From: Janthinobacterium sp. TND4EL3
GTDB lineage: Bacteria; Pseudomonadota; Gammaproteobacteria; Burkholderiales; Burkholderiaceae_D
Assembly: GCF_900156175.1 (NCBI RefSeq)
Contig: NZ_FTMV01000002.1
Span: forward strand, 310,001 to 374,000
DNA: 64,000 bases
Reading direction: 5' to 3'
Part shown: positions 47,270 through 58,058 of the stretch, piece by piece
Position numbering within the stretch: position 1 is the first letter of the stretch
How the letters are laid out: each line of letters starts with the position of its first letter
The notes under the pieces: generated by a model
The model's database searches: none
What the model was told of the DNA's origin: nothing
What the model saw: only the letters and a program-made list of their open reading frames with translations
Translations under genes and position numbers: made by a program

Positions 47270-48685
47270 ATGACTACTACCCAAGACGATGATCTGAATA
47301 TCGTACGTAACCGCACCTTCGACCAGATCGCCATCGGCGACACCGCCAGCATCACGCGCACCCTGAGCATGGACGATATCGCCCTGTTCGCGGTGATGTC
47401 GGGCGACGACAATCCGCAGCACCTCGATGCCGAATTTGCCGCTTCCAGCCGCTACCAGGGCGTGATCGCGCATGGCATGTGGGGCGCTTCCCTCATTTCC
47501 GCCGTGCTGGGCACGCGCCTGCCCGGCGCCGGCACCGTCTACACGGGCCAGACCCTGCGCTTCTTGCAGCCCGTTCGCGTGGGCGATACCTTGGCCATCA
47601 GCGTCACCGTGACGGCGCGCGAACCGCGCAGCCGCCACGTGACCCTGGCTTGCCGCTGCGTCAACCAGCATGGCGCCGTGGTGCTCGACGGTGAGGCGCA
47701 GGTGATCGCCCCGGCCGAGCAGATCGAACGGGCGCGCGCCACCTTGCCGGAAGTGCGCCTGCATAACGGCGACGGTACGCGGCGCCTGCTCGAGCATGCG
47801 CGCACGCTGGGGCCGATCCGGGTCGCCGTCATCCATCCCTGCGATGAACTGAGCCTGTCGGGCGCGCTGGACGCGTATGCGGCCGGCCTGATCACGCCCG
47901 TGCTGGTGGCGCCGCGCGCGCGCCTGGAAGCGGTGGCGGCCGAAGCGGGCCTGAGCTTGGCCGGCATCGCCATCGAGGACGTCGAGCATAGCCATGCGGC
48001 GGCCGCGCGCGGCGCCGAACTGGCGGGCAAGGGTGAAGTGGAAGCGCTGATGAAGGGCAGCCTGCACACGGATGAACTGATGTCGGCCGTGCTGTCGGCC
48101 AGCGCCGGCCTGCGCACCAAGCGCCGCATCAGCCACTGCTTCCTGATGCAGACGCCCGCGTATCCGCGCCCCTTCATCATCACGGACGCGGCCATCAATA
48201 TCGCGCCCAACCTGGCCATGAAGGCCGACATCGTGCGCAACGCCATCGACCTGGCGCACGTGATCGGCGTGGCCCAGCCGCGCGTGGCCATCCTGGCCGC
48301 CGTGGAAACGGTGAACGCGGACATGCCGGCGACTTTGGACGCGGCCGCCCTGTGCAAGATGGCCGACCGTGGCCAGATCACCGGGGCGATCCTTGACGGC
48401 CCGCTGGCTTTTGATAACGCCGTCTCGATCGCCGCCGCCACCGTCAAGGGCATCGTTTCCGAAGTGGCCGGCCGCGCCGACATCCTGCTTGTGCCTGACC
48501 TGGAAAGCGGCAACATGCTGGCCAAGCAGCTCGAATACATGGGCGACGCGGACAGCGCCGGCATCGTGCTGGGCGCGAAGGTCCCCGTCATCCTCACCAG
48601 CCGCGCCGATTCGCGCGCCAGTCGCATCGCCTCGTGCGCCATCGCCGTGATGCTGGCCAACCATTACCGGAGCACGCCGCCATGA
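47270..48685 (+). CDS. Bifunctional MaoC enoyl-CoA hydratase / phosphate acetyl(butyryl)transferase
   Basis: This 471-residue fusion has an N-terminal MaoC/hotdog domain (SGDDNPQHLDAEFA, GVIAHGMWGASLI) to about residue 150. The C-terminal phosphate acyltransferase domain has EALMKGSLHTDELM, DAAINIAPNLAMKADI and LVPDLESGNMLAKQLEYM. It would turn acyl-CoA into acyl phosphate for the kinase encoded next, giving ATP. The kinase start overlaps its stop by four bases. Confidence 0.93.
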   Translation: MTTTQDDDLNIVRNRTFDQIAIGDTASITRTLSMDDIALFAVMSGDDNPQHLDAEFAASSRYQGVIAHGMWGASLISAVLGTRLPGAGTVYTGQTLRFLQPVRVGDTLAISVTVTAREPRSRHVTLACRCVNQHGAVVLDGEAQVIAPAEQIERARATLPEVRLHNGDGTRRLLEHARTLGPIRVAVIHPCDELSLSGALDAYAAGLITPVLVAPRARLEAVAAEAGLSLAGIAIEDVEHSHAAAARGAELAGKGEVEALMKGSLHTDELMSAVLSASAGLRTKRRISHCFLMQTPAYPRPFIITDAAINIAPNLAMKADIVRNAIDLAHVIGVAQPRVAILAAVETVNADMPATLDAAALCKMADRGQITGAILDGPLAFDNAVSIAAATVKGIVSEVAGRADILLVPDLESGNMLAKQLEYMGDADSAGIVLGAKVPVILTSRADSRASRIASCAIAVMLANHYRSTPP

Positions 48686-49899
48686 ACGCGCAAATCACCC
48701 ACGCCGACGGCACCCTGATCCTCGTGCTCAATTGCGGCTCGTCGAGCATCAAGTTCGCCCTTTTCGAGCAGGCGGGCGGCGTGCTGCCGCAGCAGGCGCA
48801 ATGGAGCGGCAAGGTCGAGGGCATCGGCCGCGAAAACGCGACGTACCGCGCCGGCGGCCTGCCGGCAGTCGCCTTGCAGCTGGACCCGCAGCAGCCGCAT
48901 CATGCGGCGCTCGAATACATCCGCGCGCAAGTCGTGGCGCAGCTGGACGGGCGTGCGCTGCGCGCCGTGGCGCACCGCGTGGTGCATGGCGGCAGCAAGT
49001 ATTTCGCTCCCGTGCGCATCGATTTCGCCGTGCTGGCCGACCTGAAAAGCTATGTGCCGCTGGCGCCCCTGCACCAGCCGTTCGCGCTCGAAGCGATCGA
49101 GGTGCTGCTCACGTCGCGGCCCGACATCGCCCAGGTGGCGTGCTTCGACACGGCCTTCCACCACACGGTGCCGCAGGTCGAGCAGATGCTGGCCCTGCCT
49201 TACGATGCATGGGAGCGGGGCTTGCGCCGCTATGGTTTCCACGGCCTGTCCTACGAATACCAGTCGCTGGTGCTGGAGCAGCGCTTTGGCGCTGTCGCGC
49301 GCGGCAAGGTTATTGTCGCCCACCTGGGCAGCGGCGCGAGCCTGTGCGCCATGGACAATTTGCACAGCGTCGCCACCACCATGGGCTTCTCCGCACTGGA
49401 CGGACTGATGATGGGCACGCGCTGCGGCTCGCTCGATCCGGGCGCCGTCATCTATCTGATGGAAATCGAAAAGCTGTCGCTGGAAAAAGTGGCACATGTG
49501 CTGTACCACGAGTCGGGCTTGCTGGGCGTGTCGGGCGTGTCGGCCGACCCGCCCGTGCTGCTGGCGCAACAGGACCGGCAGGATGCCACGGGCGAACGCA
49601 TCCGCGCCGCGCTGGCCTTATATATCCGCCGCATCGTGCGCGAGATCGGCGCCCTGACGGCCGTGCTGGGCGGGCTGGACATGCTGGTGTTTACGGCCGG
49701 TATCGGCGAACACAGCGCTGAATTGCGCCAGCGCATCTGCGCCGAGCTCGGTTTTATCGGCCCCGTGCTCGATGCCGAGGCGAATGCGCGCAACGCCAGC
49801 CGTATTTCCACCGACGCCAGCCGTATCGTGGTGGGCGTGGAGCCGGCCAATGAAGAGTGGGTGGCCGCGCGCCACGCGGCCTTGGCCGTGGGCGCATGA
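48682..49899 (+). CDS. ackA: Acetate kinase (acetate/propionate kinase family)
   Basis: This 405-residue member of the acetate/butyrate kinase family has LILVLNCGSSSIKFALFE, RVVHGGSKYFAPV, YGFHGLSYEY, HLGSGASLCAM, MMGTRCGSLDPG and FTAGIGEHSAELR. With the upstream phosphotransacetylase domain it forms a substrate-level phosphorylation pair, fitting the oxygen-limited control suggested by the FNR box. The ATG overlaps the preceding TGA and CCGGAGC serves as ribosome site. It is the last gene of the run. Confidence 0.94.
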   Translation: MNAQITHADGTLILVLNCGSSSIKFALFEQAGGVLPQQAQWSGKVEGIGRENATYRAGGLPAVALQLDPQQPHHAALEYIRAQVVAQLDGRALRAVAHRVVHGGSKYFAPVRIDFAVLADLKSYVPLAPLHQPFALEAIEVLLTSRPDIAQVACFDTAFHHTVPQVEQMLALPYDAWERGLRRYGFHGLSYEYQSLVLEQRFGAVARGKVIVAHLGSGASLCAMDNLHSVATTMGFSALDGLMMGTRCGSLDPGAVIYLMEIEKLSLEKVAHVLYHESGLLGVSGVSADPPVLLAQQDRQDATGERIRAALALYIRRIVREIGALTAVLGGLDMLVFTAGIGEHSAELRQRICAELGFIGPVLDAEANARNASRISTDASRIVVGVEPANEEWVAARHAALAVGA

Positions 49900-50114
49900 T
49901 GATCTGAAGCGTCCGGTTGCACTCGATGGGAAATTTGTCGATTTGCACATATTTCTCGTTGAGTGCGCTAACGCACTGTGTGGTTTGCCAGTTATCTTTA
50001 CTATGAAGTCATGCCATTGCGCTACATCAAGAAACAGCGCGATGCCTGGCAAATTTTGAACATTTTGCCCGCCTTTAGTAAGAATAAAATTAAACCATAT
50101 TGAAAGGTCTCATC
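49900..50114. promoter_or_regulatory. Spacer after ackA with a small hairpin
   Basis: AGTGCG (49962-49967) and CGCACT (49972-49977) form a 6-bp stem around CTAA, with no T-tract behind. The second half is AT-rich and must hold the promoter of the next gene. TAAAAT at 50085-50090 could be its -10. TTGCG-CTAC-ATCAA at 50017-50030 matches an FNR box at only eight of ten positions. Confidence 0.35.
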
Positions 50115-50591
50115 ATGAACAAATTACTCGCCACCCTGATCGCTACCCTGTTTGCTACCGCCGCCTTCGCTCAAACGGCGCCGGCCACGGAAGCTGTCGT
50201 GAAAGCCCAGGCTTCCGCGCAAAAAGACGTCAATAAGGCTGCCGCTTCGGAAGCCAAGGTCGATGCCAAGGCTGACGCCAACGTCGCCAAGGCCGAAATG
50301 AAGGCTGACGAAAAGAAAGCCGACGCCCAGCACAAGGCCAACAAAACCAAAGCCAAGGCTCATGACAAGGTCGTCCACGCCGATGCGGAAGACAAGCTGA
50401 AAGCGGAAGCCAAGGCCGACAAAACCGATGCCAAAGCCGATGCGAAAGCCACCAAGGCTGCCGTGAAAGCGAACGCCAAGGTCGCCAAGGAAAAAGTGGA
50501 AGCGAATGCCGACAAAGCCCTCGCCGCCACCAAGACGGAAGAAGCCAAGGCCAAGGCCGACGCTGAAGTCAAGGCCGCCGCCGCCAAGTAA
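50115..50591 (+). CDS. Lys/Ala-rich exported protein, unknown function
   Basis: The signal peptide [20 protein letters not shown] is followed by about 138 residues made almost wholly of Ala, Lys, Asp, Glu and Val, with repeating AKADAKA-like units. This predicts a long charged helix in the periplasm. AAAGG precedes the ATG. Base composition is slightly richer in AAG/GCC codons than the neighbours. Histone-H1-like tails look similar but lack an export signal, so a nucleoid role is unlikely. A UUCG-capped terminator ends the gene. Confidence 0.8.
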   Translation: MNKLLATLIATLFATAAFAQTAPATEAVVKAQASAQKDVNKAAASEAKVDAKADANVAKAEMKADEKKADAQHKANKTKAKAHDKVVHADAEDKLKAEAKADKTDAKADAKATKAAVKANAKVAKEKVEANADKALAATKTEEAKAKADAEVKAAAAK

Positions 50592-50623
50592 TTCCCCGTT
50601 TGCGGGCCACGGCCGGCAAATCC

Positions 50624-50651
50624 AAAAGACAGCTTCGGCTGTCTTTTTTTT
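50624..50651 (+). terminator. Rho-independent terminator after the Lys/Ala-rich gene
   Basis: GACAGC (50628-50633), the stable TTCG loop and GCTGTC (50638-50643) are followed by eight T. The four A before the stem can pair with the first T. Confidence 0.95.
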
Positions 50652-50755
50652 CGTCTGCCACTTTTTTCGGGCGCCGCTTGCCAGTCTTGATCTGGCACAA
50701 ATGCTGTTCTTTTCGCCGTGCCATAGTGAATTGGCAAACAGACGAAGGAGACATC

Positions 50756-53086
50756 ATGAGCACCGCTAAAACGAAAAAATCACAGGCGACCGGCTCGGCT
50801 GAAGGCGCGCCGACCATGCAGTCCATGCAATCCATGCCGGTCGAGGGCGACGTGCATGCCGGCGCTGATGCTGCCGGCGCCGACGCCATGCCGGGGCCGC
50901 GCGTGGGCATGTCGTACGCGGACCAGGCGGCGTTCGCCCAGGGCGCCGCCGCAGCGAATGGCGGCGACATGCCGGGCGGCGGCATGCAGCAGGCATCGCA
51001 GGGCATGGCCGGCGCCAGTTGCATGCACGTGGGCGATGGCGGCGGCATGGGGGGCGACCGCGACGGTGACGACGGGGGTGGCGCAGGGGGCATGGGCGGT
51101 GGCGGCCAGGGAGGCGGCACGCCGCAGGTGCGTACCTGCGCCACGATGGATGTGCATCGTCGCCTGCTGACGGAAGATCCATCGTATGCGAACATCCGCG
51201 CCGATATTGAAAACCAGGCTGGCATGTACGAGGGGGCTGGCAGCAGTGCCGGACGTTCCGGCGTGACGCAGATACCGGTGGTCGTGCACGTGGTGTGGAA
51301 CACGGCCGCGCAGAATATTTCGGATGCGCAGATCGCCAGCCAGATCGACGTGCTGAACCGTGATTTCCGGCGCGTCAATCCCGATGTCAACAGCACGCCG
51401 GCGCCGTTCCTGCCGCTGACGGCCGATGCGCGCGTGGAGTTCGCGCTGGCCACGATCGATCCGAACGGCGCGGCCACCAGCGGCATCGAGCGGCGCCAGA
51501 CGACGGTGGCCTCGTTTGGCGCCGACGATGCCGTCAAATCGCAGGCGACGGGCGGCATGAATGCCTGGCCGGCCGACACCTACCTGAATATCTGGGTGTG
51601 CCAGCTGGGCGGCGGCTTGCTCGGCTACGCGCAGTTTCCCGGCGGCCCGGCCGCCACCGACGGCGTGGTGATCCTGCAATCGGCCTTCGGCACGACGGGC
51701 ACGGCGGCGCCGCCGTTCCACCTGGGGCGCACGGCCACGCATGAAATCGGCCACTGGCTGAACCTGAACCATATCTGGGGGGACGACGGCACCGGCTGCT
51801 CGGGCACGGACAACGTGGCCGACACGCCGAACCAGGGCGGGCCGAACACGGGCCAGCCTTCGTTCCCGCACATTTCCTGCAGCAACGGGCCGAATGGCGA
51901 CATGTTCATGAACTACATGGATTACGTCGACGATCCCGCCATGTTCATGTTCACGGCGGGCCAGGTGGCGCGCATGCAGGCCTGCCTCGACGGTCCGCGC
52001 GCCAGCATCGGCACGGGAACGGGCGGCACGGGCGCCACGCCGCGCCAGAGTTCCTCCCCCGTCGTGGCCTGGGGCGCGAACCGCCTCGACGTCTTCGTGC
52101 TGGGCACGGACCGCGCGCTGTACCACAAGGCCTGGGATGGCACGGCCTGGGCGCCGTCCGTCACCGGCTATGAAGGGCAGGGCGGCATCTGTACCAGCGC
52201 GCCGCAGGTGGTGTCGTGGGCGCCGAACCGGCTCGACGTATTCGTCACCGGCACCGACAGCGGCTTGTTCCACAAGTGGTGGAATGGCACGGCCTGGGGT
52301 CCGTCCCTGACCGGTTTTGAAGCGATGGGCGGGCTGTGCGTGGGAGACCCGCGCGCCGTGGCCTGGGGGCCGAACCGCCTCGACGTGTTTGTCGTCGGCA
52401 CGGACCGCGGCCTGTATCACAAGTGGTGGAACGGCACGGCCTGGGGGCCGTCGCTGACCGGGTACGAAGCCATGGGCGGCATCTGCCTGGGCCAGCCGGA
52501 AGCCGTGGCATGGGGGGCGAACCGCCTCGACGTCTTCGTCATTGGTTCCGACCATGCGCTGTACCACAAGTGGTGGGATGGCACGGCCTGGGGGCCATCA
52601 CTGACGGGCTATGAGCGGCTGGGTGGCATTTGCACCTCGTCGCCGAAGGCGGTGGCGTGGGGACCGAACCGCCTCGACGTTTTTGTTACGGGCACCGATG
52701 GCGCCCTGTACCACAAGTGGTGGGATGGCGCGAAATGGGGGCCTTCCAACGACGGCTTCGAACGGCTGGGCGGCATCTGCGTGGGCGAGGTGGAAGCCGT
52801 GTCGTGGGCGCCCAACCGGCTCGATCTGTTCGTCATCGGCACCGATAGCGCCCTGTACCACAAGGCCTGGAACGGCAGCGCCTGGACGCCGTCGCTGACG
52901 GGCTTTGAAAGCCTGGGCGGCGTGTGCACCTCGCGTGCGCGCGCGACGGCCTGGGCGCCGAACCGCCTCGACGTGTTTGTCACGGGAACGAATGGGGCCC
53001 TGTTCCACAAGGCGTGGAACGGCACGGCCTGGTCGCCGTCCGTGAGCGGCTATGAAAGCCTGGGCGGCGTGGTATCGTGTTTCTGA
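50756..53086 (+). CDS. M43-family zinc metalloprotease fused to a seven-repeat PLL-type lectin propeller
   Basis: The protein has 776 residues. Residues 1-125 are Gly/Met/Ala-rich with no Sec signal. The M43 catalytic domain follows, with [11 protein letters not shown] (His329, His333, His339) and the Met-turn NYMDY. From about residue 430 to the end there are seven repeats of 47-50 residues, each holding a version of [21 protein letters not shown]. This is the repeat of Photorhabdus PLL-type fucose-binding propellers. The lectin probably tethers the protease to glycans. The start follows AAGGAG. The export route is unclear. Confidence 0.9.
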   Translation: MSTAKTKKSQATGSAEGAPTMQSMQSMPVEGDVHAGADAAGADAMPGPRVGMSYADQAAFAQGAAAANGGDMPGGGMQQASQGMAGASCMHVGDGGGMGGDRDGDDGGGAGGMGGGGQGGGTPQVRTCATMDVHRRLLTEDPSYANIRADIENQAGMYEGAGSSAGRSGVTQIPVVVHVVWNTAAQNISDAQIASQIDVLNRDFRRVNPDVNSTPAPFLPLTADARVEFALATIDPNGAATSGIERRQTTVASFGADDAVKSQATGGMNAWPADTYLNIWVCQLGGGLLGYAQFPGGPAATDGVVILQSAFGTTGTAAPPFHLGRTATHEIGHWLNLNHIWGDDGTGCSGTDNVADTPNQGGPNTGQPSFPHISCSNGPNGDMFMNYMDYVDDPAMFMFTAGQVARMQACLDGPRASIGTGTGGTGATPRQSSSPVVAWGANRLDVFVLGTDRALYHKAWDGTAWAPSVTGYEGQGGICTSAPQVVSWAPNRLDVFVTGTDSGLFHKWWNGTAWGPSLTGFEAMGGLCVGDPRAVAWGPNRLDVFVVGTDRGLYHKWWNGTAWGPSLTGYEAMGGICLGQPEAVAWGANRLDVFVIGSDHALYHKWWDGTAWGPSLTGYERLGGICTSSPKAVAWGPNRLDVFVTGTDGALYHKWWDGAKWGPSNDGFERLGGICVGEVEAVSWAPNRLDLFVIGTDSALYHKAWNGSAWTPSLTGFESLGGVCTSRARATAWAPNRLDVFVTGTNGALFHKAWNGTAWSPSVSGYESLGGVVSCF

Positions 53087-53112
53087 CATCAATGCGTTAA
53101 ACGGGAGGCGGC

Positions 53113-53460
53113 ATGCACGGCATGACAACGGCTTTGCCCAGCGGTAGCTGGACGCATTCCTTCGAGGAGGATGCAGACGGTATCGAGGTGTACCGGCCCA
53201 CGGCCACCTTCGCCTTTCCTCCCAGCCGCAAGGGGCGCAAGGTGCTCGAGTTCGGCGCACCCGCCGGCGCCATGGCGCAAGGAGAAGTGACATTGACGTC
53301 GATGGCACCCGGTCCCGATGATCGCCCCCGCGCCGGTCCCGCCGCCAAGCTGGTGCCGCTGGGTATGGGCCGCTATGCGCTCAGTGATGCCACCGGCGCG
53401 CAGGATGTGATCGACATCGTCGAAGCGACACCCGACGTGCTGCGCCTGGCGCGACATTAA
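53113..53460 (+). CDS. Small conserved hypothetical protein, possible partner of the metalloprotease
   Basis: This 115-residue protein contains GSWTHSFEEDADGIEVYRP and FAFPPSRKGRKVLEFG, a pattern I recall from small uncharacterised proteins of actinobacteria and others. There is no signal peptide. GGGAGG before the ATG and a 26-base gap from the protease stop indicate co-transcription. A role as inhibitor or chaperone of the protease is guesswork from position only. Its end overlaps the convergent HTH gene by four bases. Confidence 0.7.
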   Translation: MHGMTTALPSGSWTHSFEEDADGIEVYRPTATFAFPPSRKGRKVLEFGAPAGAMAQGEVTLTSMAPGPDDRPRAGPAAKLVPLGMGRYALSDATGAQDVIDIVEATPDVLRLARH

Positions 53461-53645
53461 GGCTGGCCGCGCAGCTTGTGCGCGAGCGCCGTGCGGTTGC
53501 CCACGTCCAGCTTCTGGTAAATCGCATGCAGCTGGTTGCGCACGGTGGCCGGCGACTTGCCCAGTTCCCTGGCGATGCATTTATACGGCAAGCCTTCGGC
53601 CGCCATGGCCGCCACCAGCCGTTCCGCCGGCGTCAGACGCTGCAT
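53457..53645 (-). CDS. Stand-alone LuxR/GerE-type helix-turn-helix protein
   Basis: The 62 residues form a single GerE DNA-binding domain (LTPAERLVAAMAAEGLPYKCIA, then GKSPATVRNQLHAIYQKLDVGNRTALAHKL). No receiver or ligand domain precedes it. The frame stays open upstream to about 53770 without another good start codon, so it may be a remnant of a longer regulator or a genuine mini-regulator. It is convergent with the small gene next to the metalloprotease. Confidence 0.65.
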   Translation of the reverse strand: MQRLTPAERLVAAMAAEGLPYKCIARELGKSPATVRNQLHAIYQKLDVGNRTALAHKLRGQP

Positions 53646-53788
53646 GGCGGCCTGCCTGAAACGTTGTTTGTCATCCTTGCTCTCCTGTCCGTGGGCGGCA
53701 TGCCGGTGGCATGCCTGCAGGGATAACGGGAACGTGATGAGTATGTCTAAAATTATTTTTACCAGTGGCCGCTACGTGGCGATGGGCG

Positions 53789-53816
53789 AAAAAAAAGACA
53801 GGCGAACCCGTCTTTT
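53789..53816 (-). terminator. Rho-independent terminator of parC
   Basis: On the minus strand GACGGG, the loop TTCG and CCTGTC (complement of 53797-53812, one G-T pair) are followed by eight T (complement of 53789-53796). It lies 18 bases after the parC stop. Confidence 0.93.
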
Positions 53817-53834
53817 CGTGTGGCGCGATGACGG

Positions 53835-56189
<2,355 letters not shown>

Positions 56190-56237
56190 GGCGCTTGTTT
56201 CGGTGTTAAGTGGTTGCGGTTGAATTCATGGGGGCGA

Positions 56238-58058
56238 TTATGACAGCCCGGATTTGGAGAAGGATTTGCCGTAGGTCTTGTAGATGTAGCACATGGTGAA
56301 ATACAGCACGGCCAGGGCCAGCTCCACGCTGTTATGCATCATCTGCATGGCGCGGATGGCCGGGGCGTGGCCGGCCAGCACGAAGCTGGCGAGGGACGGC
56401 ACCAGCACCACCGGCCAGATCGTCTTCCATTTGAAATCGGTGGGGGAAAACAGCAAGCCGGCGCACGACCAGACATACAGCGCGGCGCCGACGAGGGCGG
56501 CCGGCATCTGCTGCACATACAGCAAGGACAGCAAGCCCGCGCAGCCGATCAGCCATGCCGCGCGCAGGCGGGGCAAGAGCGCCTCCGGCCAGCCGCAATC
56601 GCCATACAGGCCGGTGGCGCTGCGCAGAGCCAGCGCCGCCAGGCAAAACATCATCGGCATGGCGTCGCCGATGGCCAGCGCCGACTGGCCTCTGCCACTC
56701 ATGAACATGGCGGCGAACAGCGACAAACCCAGGACCAGGAGCAGCAGCATGCCATGCAGCAGCTGGCGGTTCAGCGCATACGCGAGCAGGGCCGAGGCGC
56801 ACAAACCGGCCGCGGTGACAAGGCGCGCGGTCTCGCTGCGTTCGGGCAGGAACAGCATCAGCGTCAGCAGCAGATAGGGCACGATCCAGCCCAGCTGCCG
56901 CAAGCCGGGCCGCTGCCACAGCACGGGCAGGCGGTCCTGCAGCGCTTCCTGCAGCGAATCCAGGCGCGCGAACAGGGGGACTGGCCAGCGCATGGCATGC
57001 ATGGCCAGCAGGGCAAAGGTCAGTGCCTGGAAACCGAGCAGGCTGGCATGGGCGGCCGTGTCGCCGAGCTTGAAGCCGGCCGCATCGAGCACACCCGCGA
57101 GCATGAAGTGCAGCACGAAGCCCAGGCCGCACGAAGCGAGCGCCGTCTGCTTGAAGTAGCGTTTGGCATGGACGGCGTGTTCCCACTGCTCGAACAGGTC
57201 CGTATCGAGCTTGTAGGCCAGCATCTCTGCGTGTTGCCAGCGTATCGCGTGCAGCAGCTCGCGCAGCTGCAGCGTGAATTTTTCATCGAACAGCTGGCGC
57301 GCGTAGGCGCTTGGCGGCTGCTGCGACATGATGCAGTCCAGGCCCGGATAGCTGTCGCGGTTGTCGCTGAAGTGGGCGAACGAGCGGTCCGCCCGGTAGC
57401 GCTGCACGGCGCTGCGCACCAGGTCCGCATGGCTGCGCGCCAGGTAGGAAAAATCGTGGTTCCAACCCAGCTGTTCGAACAGGGCCTGGCGCAGCGCCAG
57501 GTCATAGCCTGCGCTGGCGCAGTAGCGCAGCGCGCGCAGCTCGAATTCCTCGTGCACGTCGAGGTTCAGCATGGCATCATCCTGTAGCATGCGGGCCAGA
57601 ACCTCGCCCGCATCCGCATGCCGCATCAATTCCAGGCAGCCTTGCCACAGGTGCTCCGCTTCCAGCACCGGATCGATGGCGACCACGCCCCATAATTCCG
57701 GCGGCGGCGCCTGGTCCTGGGCGATGACGCCCCACAGCTCCGCAGGTGCGTGTTGCGCGGGCTCGTTGATGACGCCCCACAGGTCGGCCGGTTCCATGGG
57801 CGGCGCTTCTGGCGTTTCCGCCGCTGCTTCGGTCCCAGCCGATTCCGCTTCCGGCAGCTCCTCGGCAAACAGGTGCGCATGGCGCAGCGCGTATTCATAC
57901 GCTTCGCGCAGCTCCTGGAAGGCGGCAGGATCGTCCTCGGGACGCGTCACCTTCAGGCGCTTCGCGTACGCGCGCTTGAGGGCGCGCTCGTCGCCGGTCG
58001 GCTCCGTGCCCAGGATCTCCCACAGGCCGCGCTGTCCGTTGTACATGCCGCCGTCCAT
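56238..58058 (-). CDS. J-domain-like membrane protein, probable HscC co-chaperone
   Basis: Residues 10-60 form a J-like domain (GLWEILGTEPTGDERALKRAYAKRL, split here by the usual loop). The HPD loop reads RPEDDPAAFQELREAYEYA, so the canonical His is Arg and the Asp is Glu. A long soluble middle follows, then about eight hydrophobic helices in the C-terminal half. It has 606 residues. Its ATG directly follows the hscC stop. E. coli hscC is also flanked by unusual J-protein genes (djlB/djlC), so a co-chaperone role is likely. Confidence 0.82.
   Translation of the reverse strand: MDGGMYNGQRGLWEILGTEPTGDERALKRAYAKRLKVTRPEDDPAAFQELREAYEYALRHAHLFAEELPEAESAGTEAAAETPEAPPMEPADLWGVINEPAQHAPAELWGVIAQDQAPPPELWGVVAIDPVLEAEHLWQGCLELMRHADAGEVLARMLQDDAMLNLDVHEEFELRALRYCASAGYDLALRQALFEQLGWNHDFSYLARSHADLVRSAVQRYRADRSFAHFSDNRDSYPGLDCIMSQQPPSAYARQLFDEKFTLQLRELLHAIRWQHAEMLAYKLDTDLFEQWEHAVHAKRYFKQTALASCGLGFVLHFMLAGVLDAAGFKLGDTAAHASLLGFQALTFALLAMHAMRWPVPLFARLDSLQEALQDRLPVLWQRPGLRQLGWIVPYLLLTLMLFLPERSETARLVTAAGLCASALLAYALNRQLLHGMLLLLVLGLSLFAAMFMSGRGQSALAIGDAMPMMFCLAALALRSATGLYGDCGWPEALLPRLRAAWLIGCAGLLSLLYVQQMPAALVGAALYVWSCAGLLFSPTDFKWKTIWPVVLVPSLASFVLAGHAPAIRAMQMMHNSVELALAVLYFTMCYIYKTYGKSFSKSGLS

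Noticed and set aside
45887..48664. 925-codon minus-strand frame
   Set aside because: It lies opposite the DUF3141 and MaoC-Pta genes, which have clear families and start signals. The antisense frame has the His/Gln/Arg/Ala-rich look of GC-rich shadow frames.
50017..50030. Second FNR box before the Lys/Ala-rich gene
   Set aside because: TTGCG-CTAC-ATCAA misses two conserved bases in one half and no -10 lies at class II distance.
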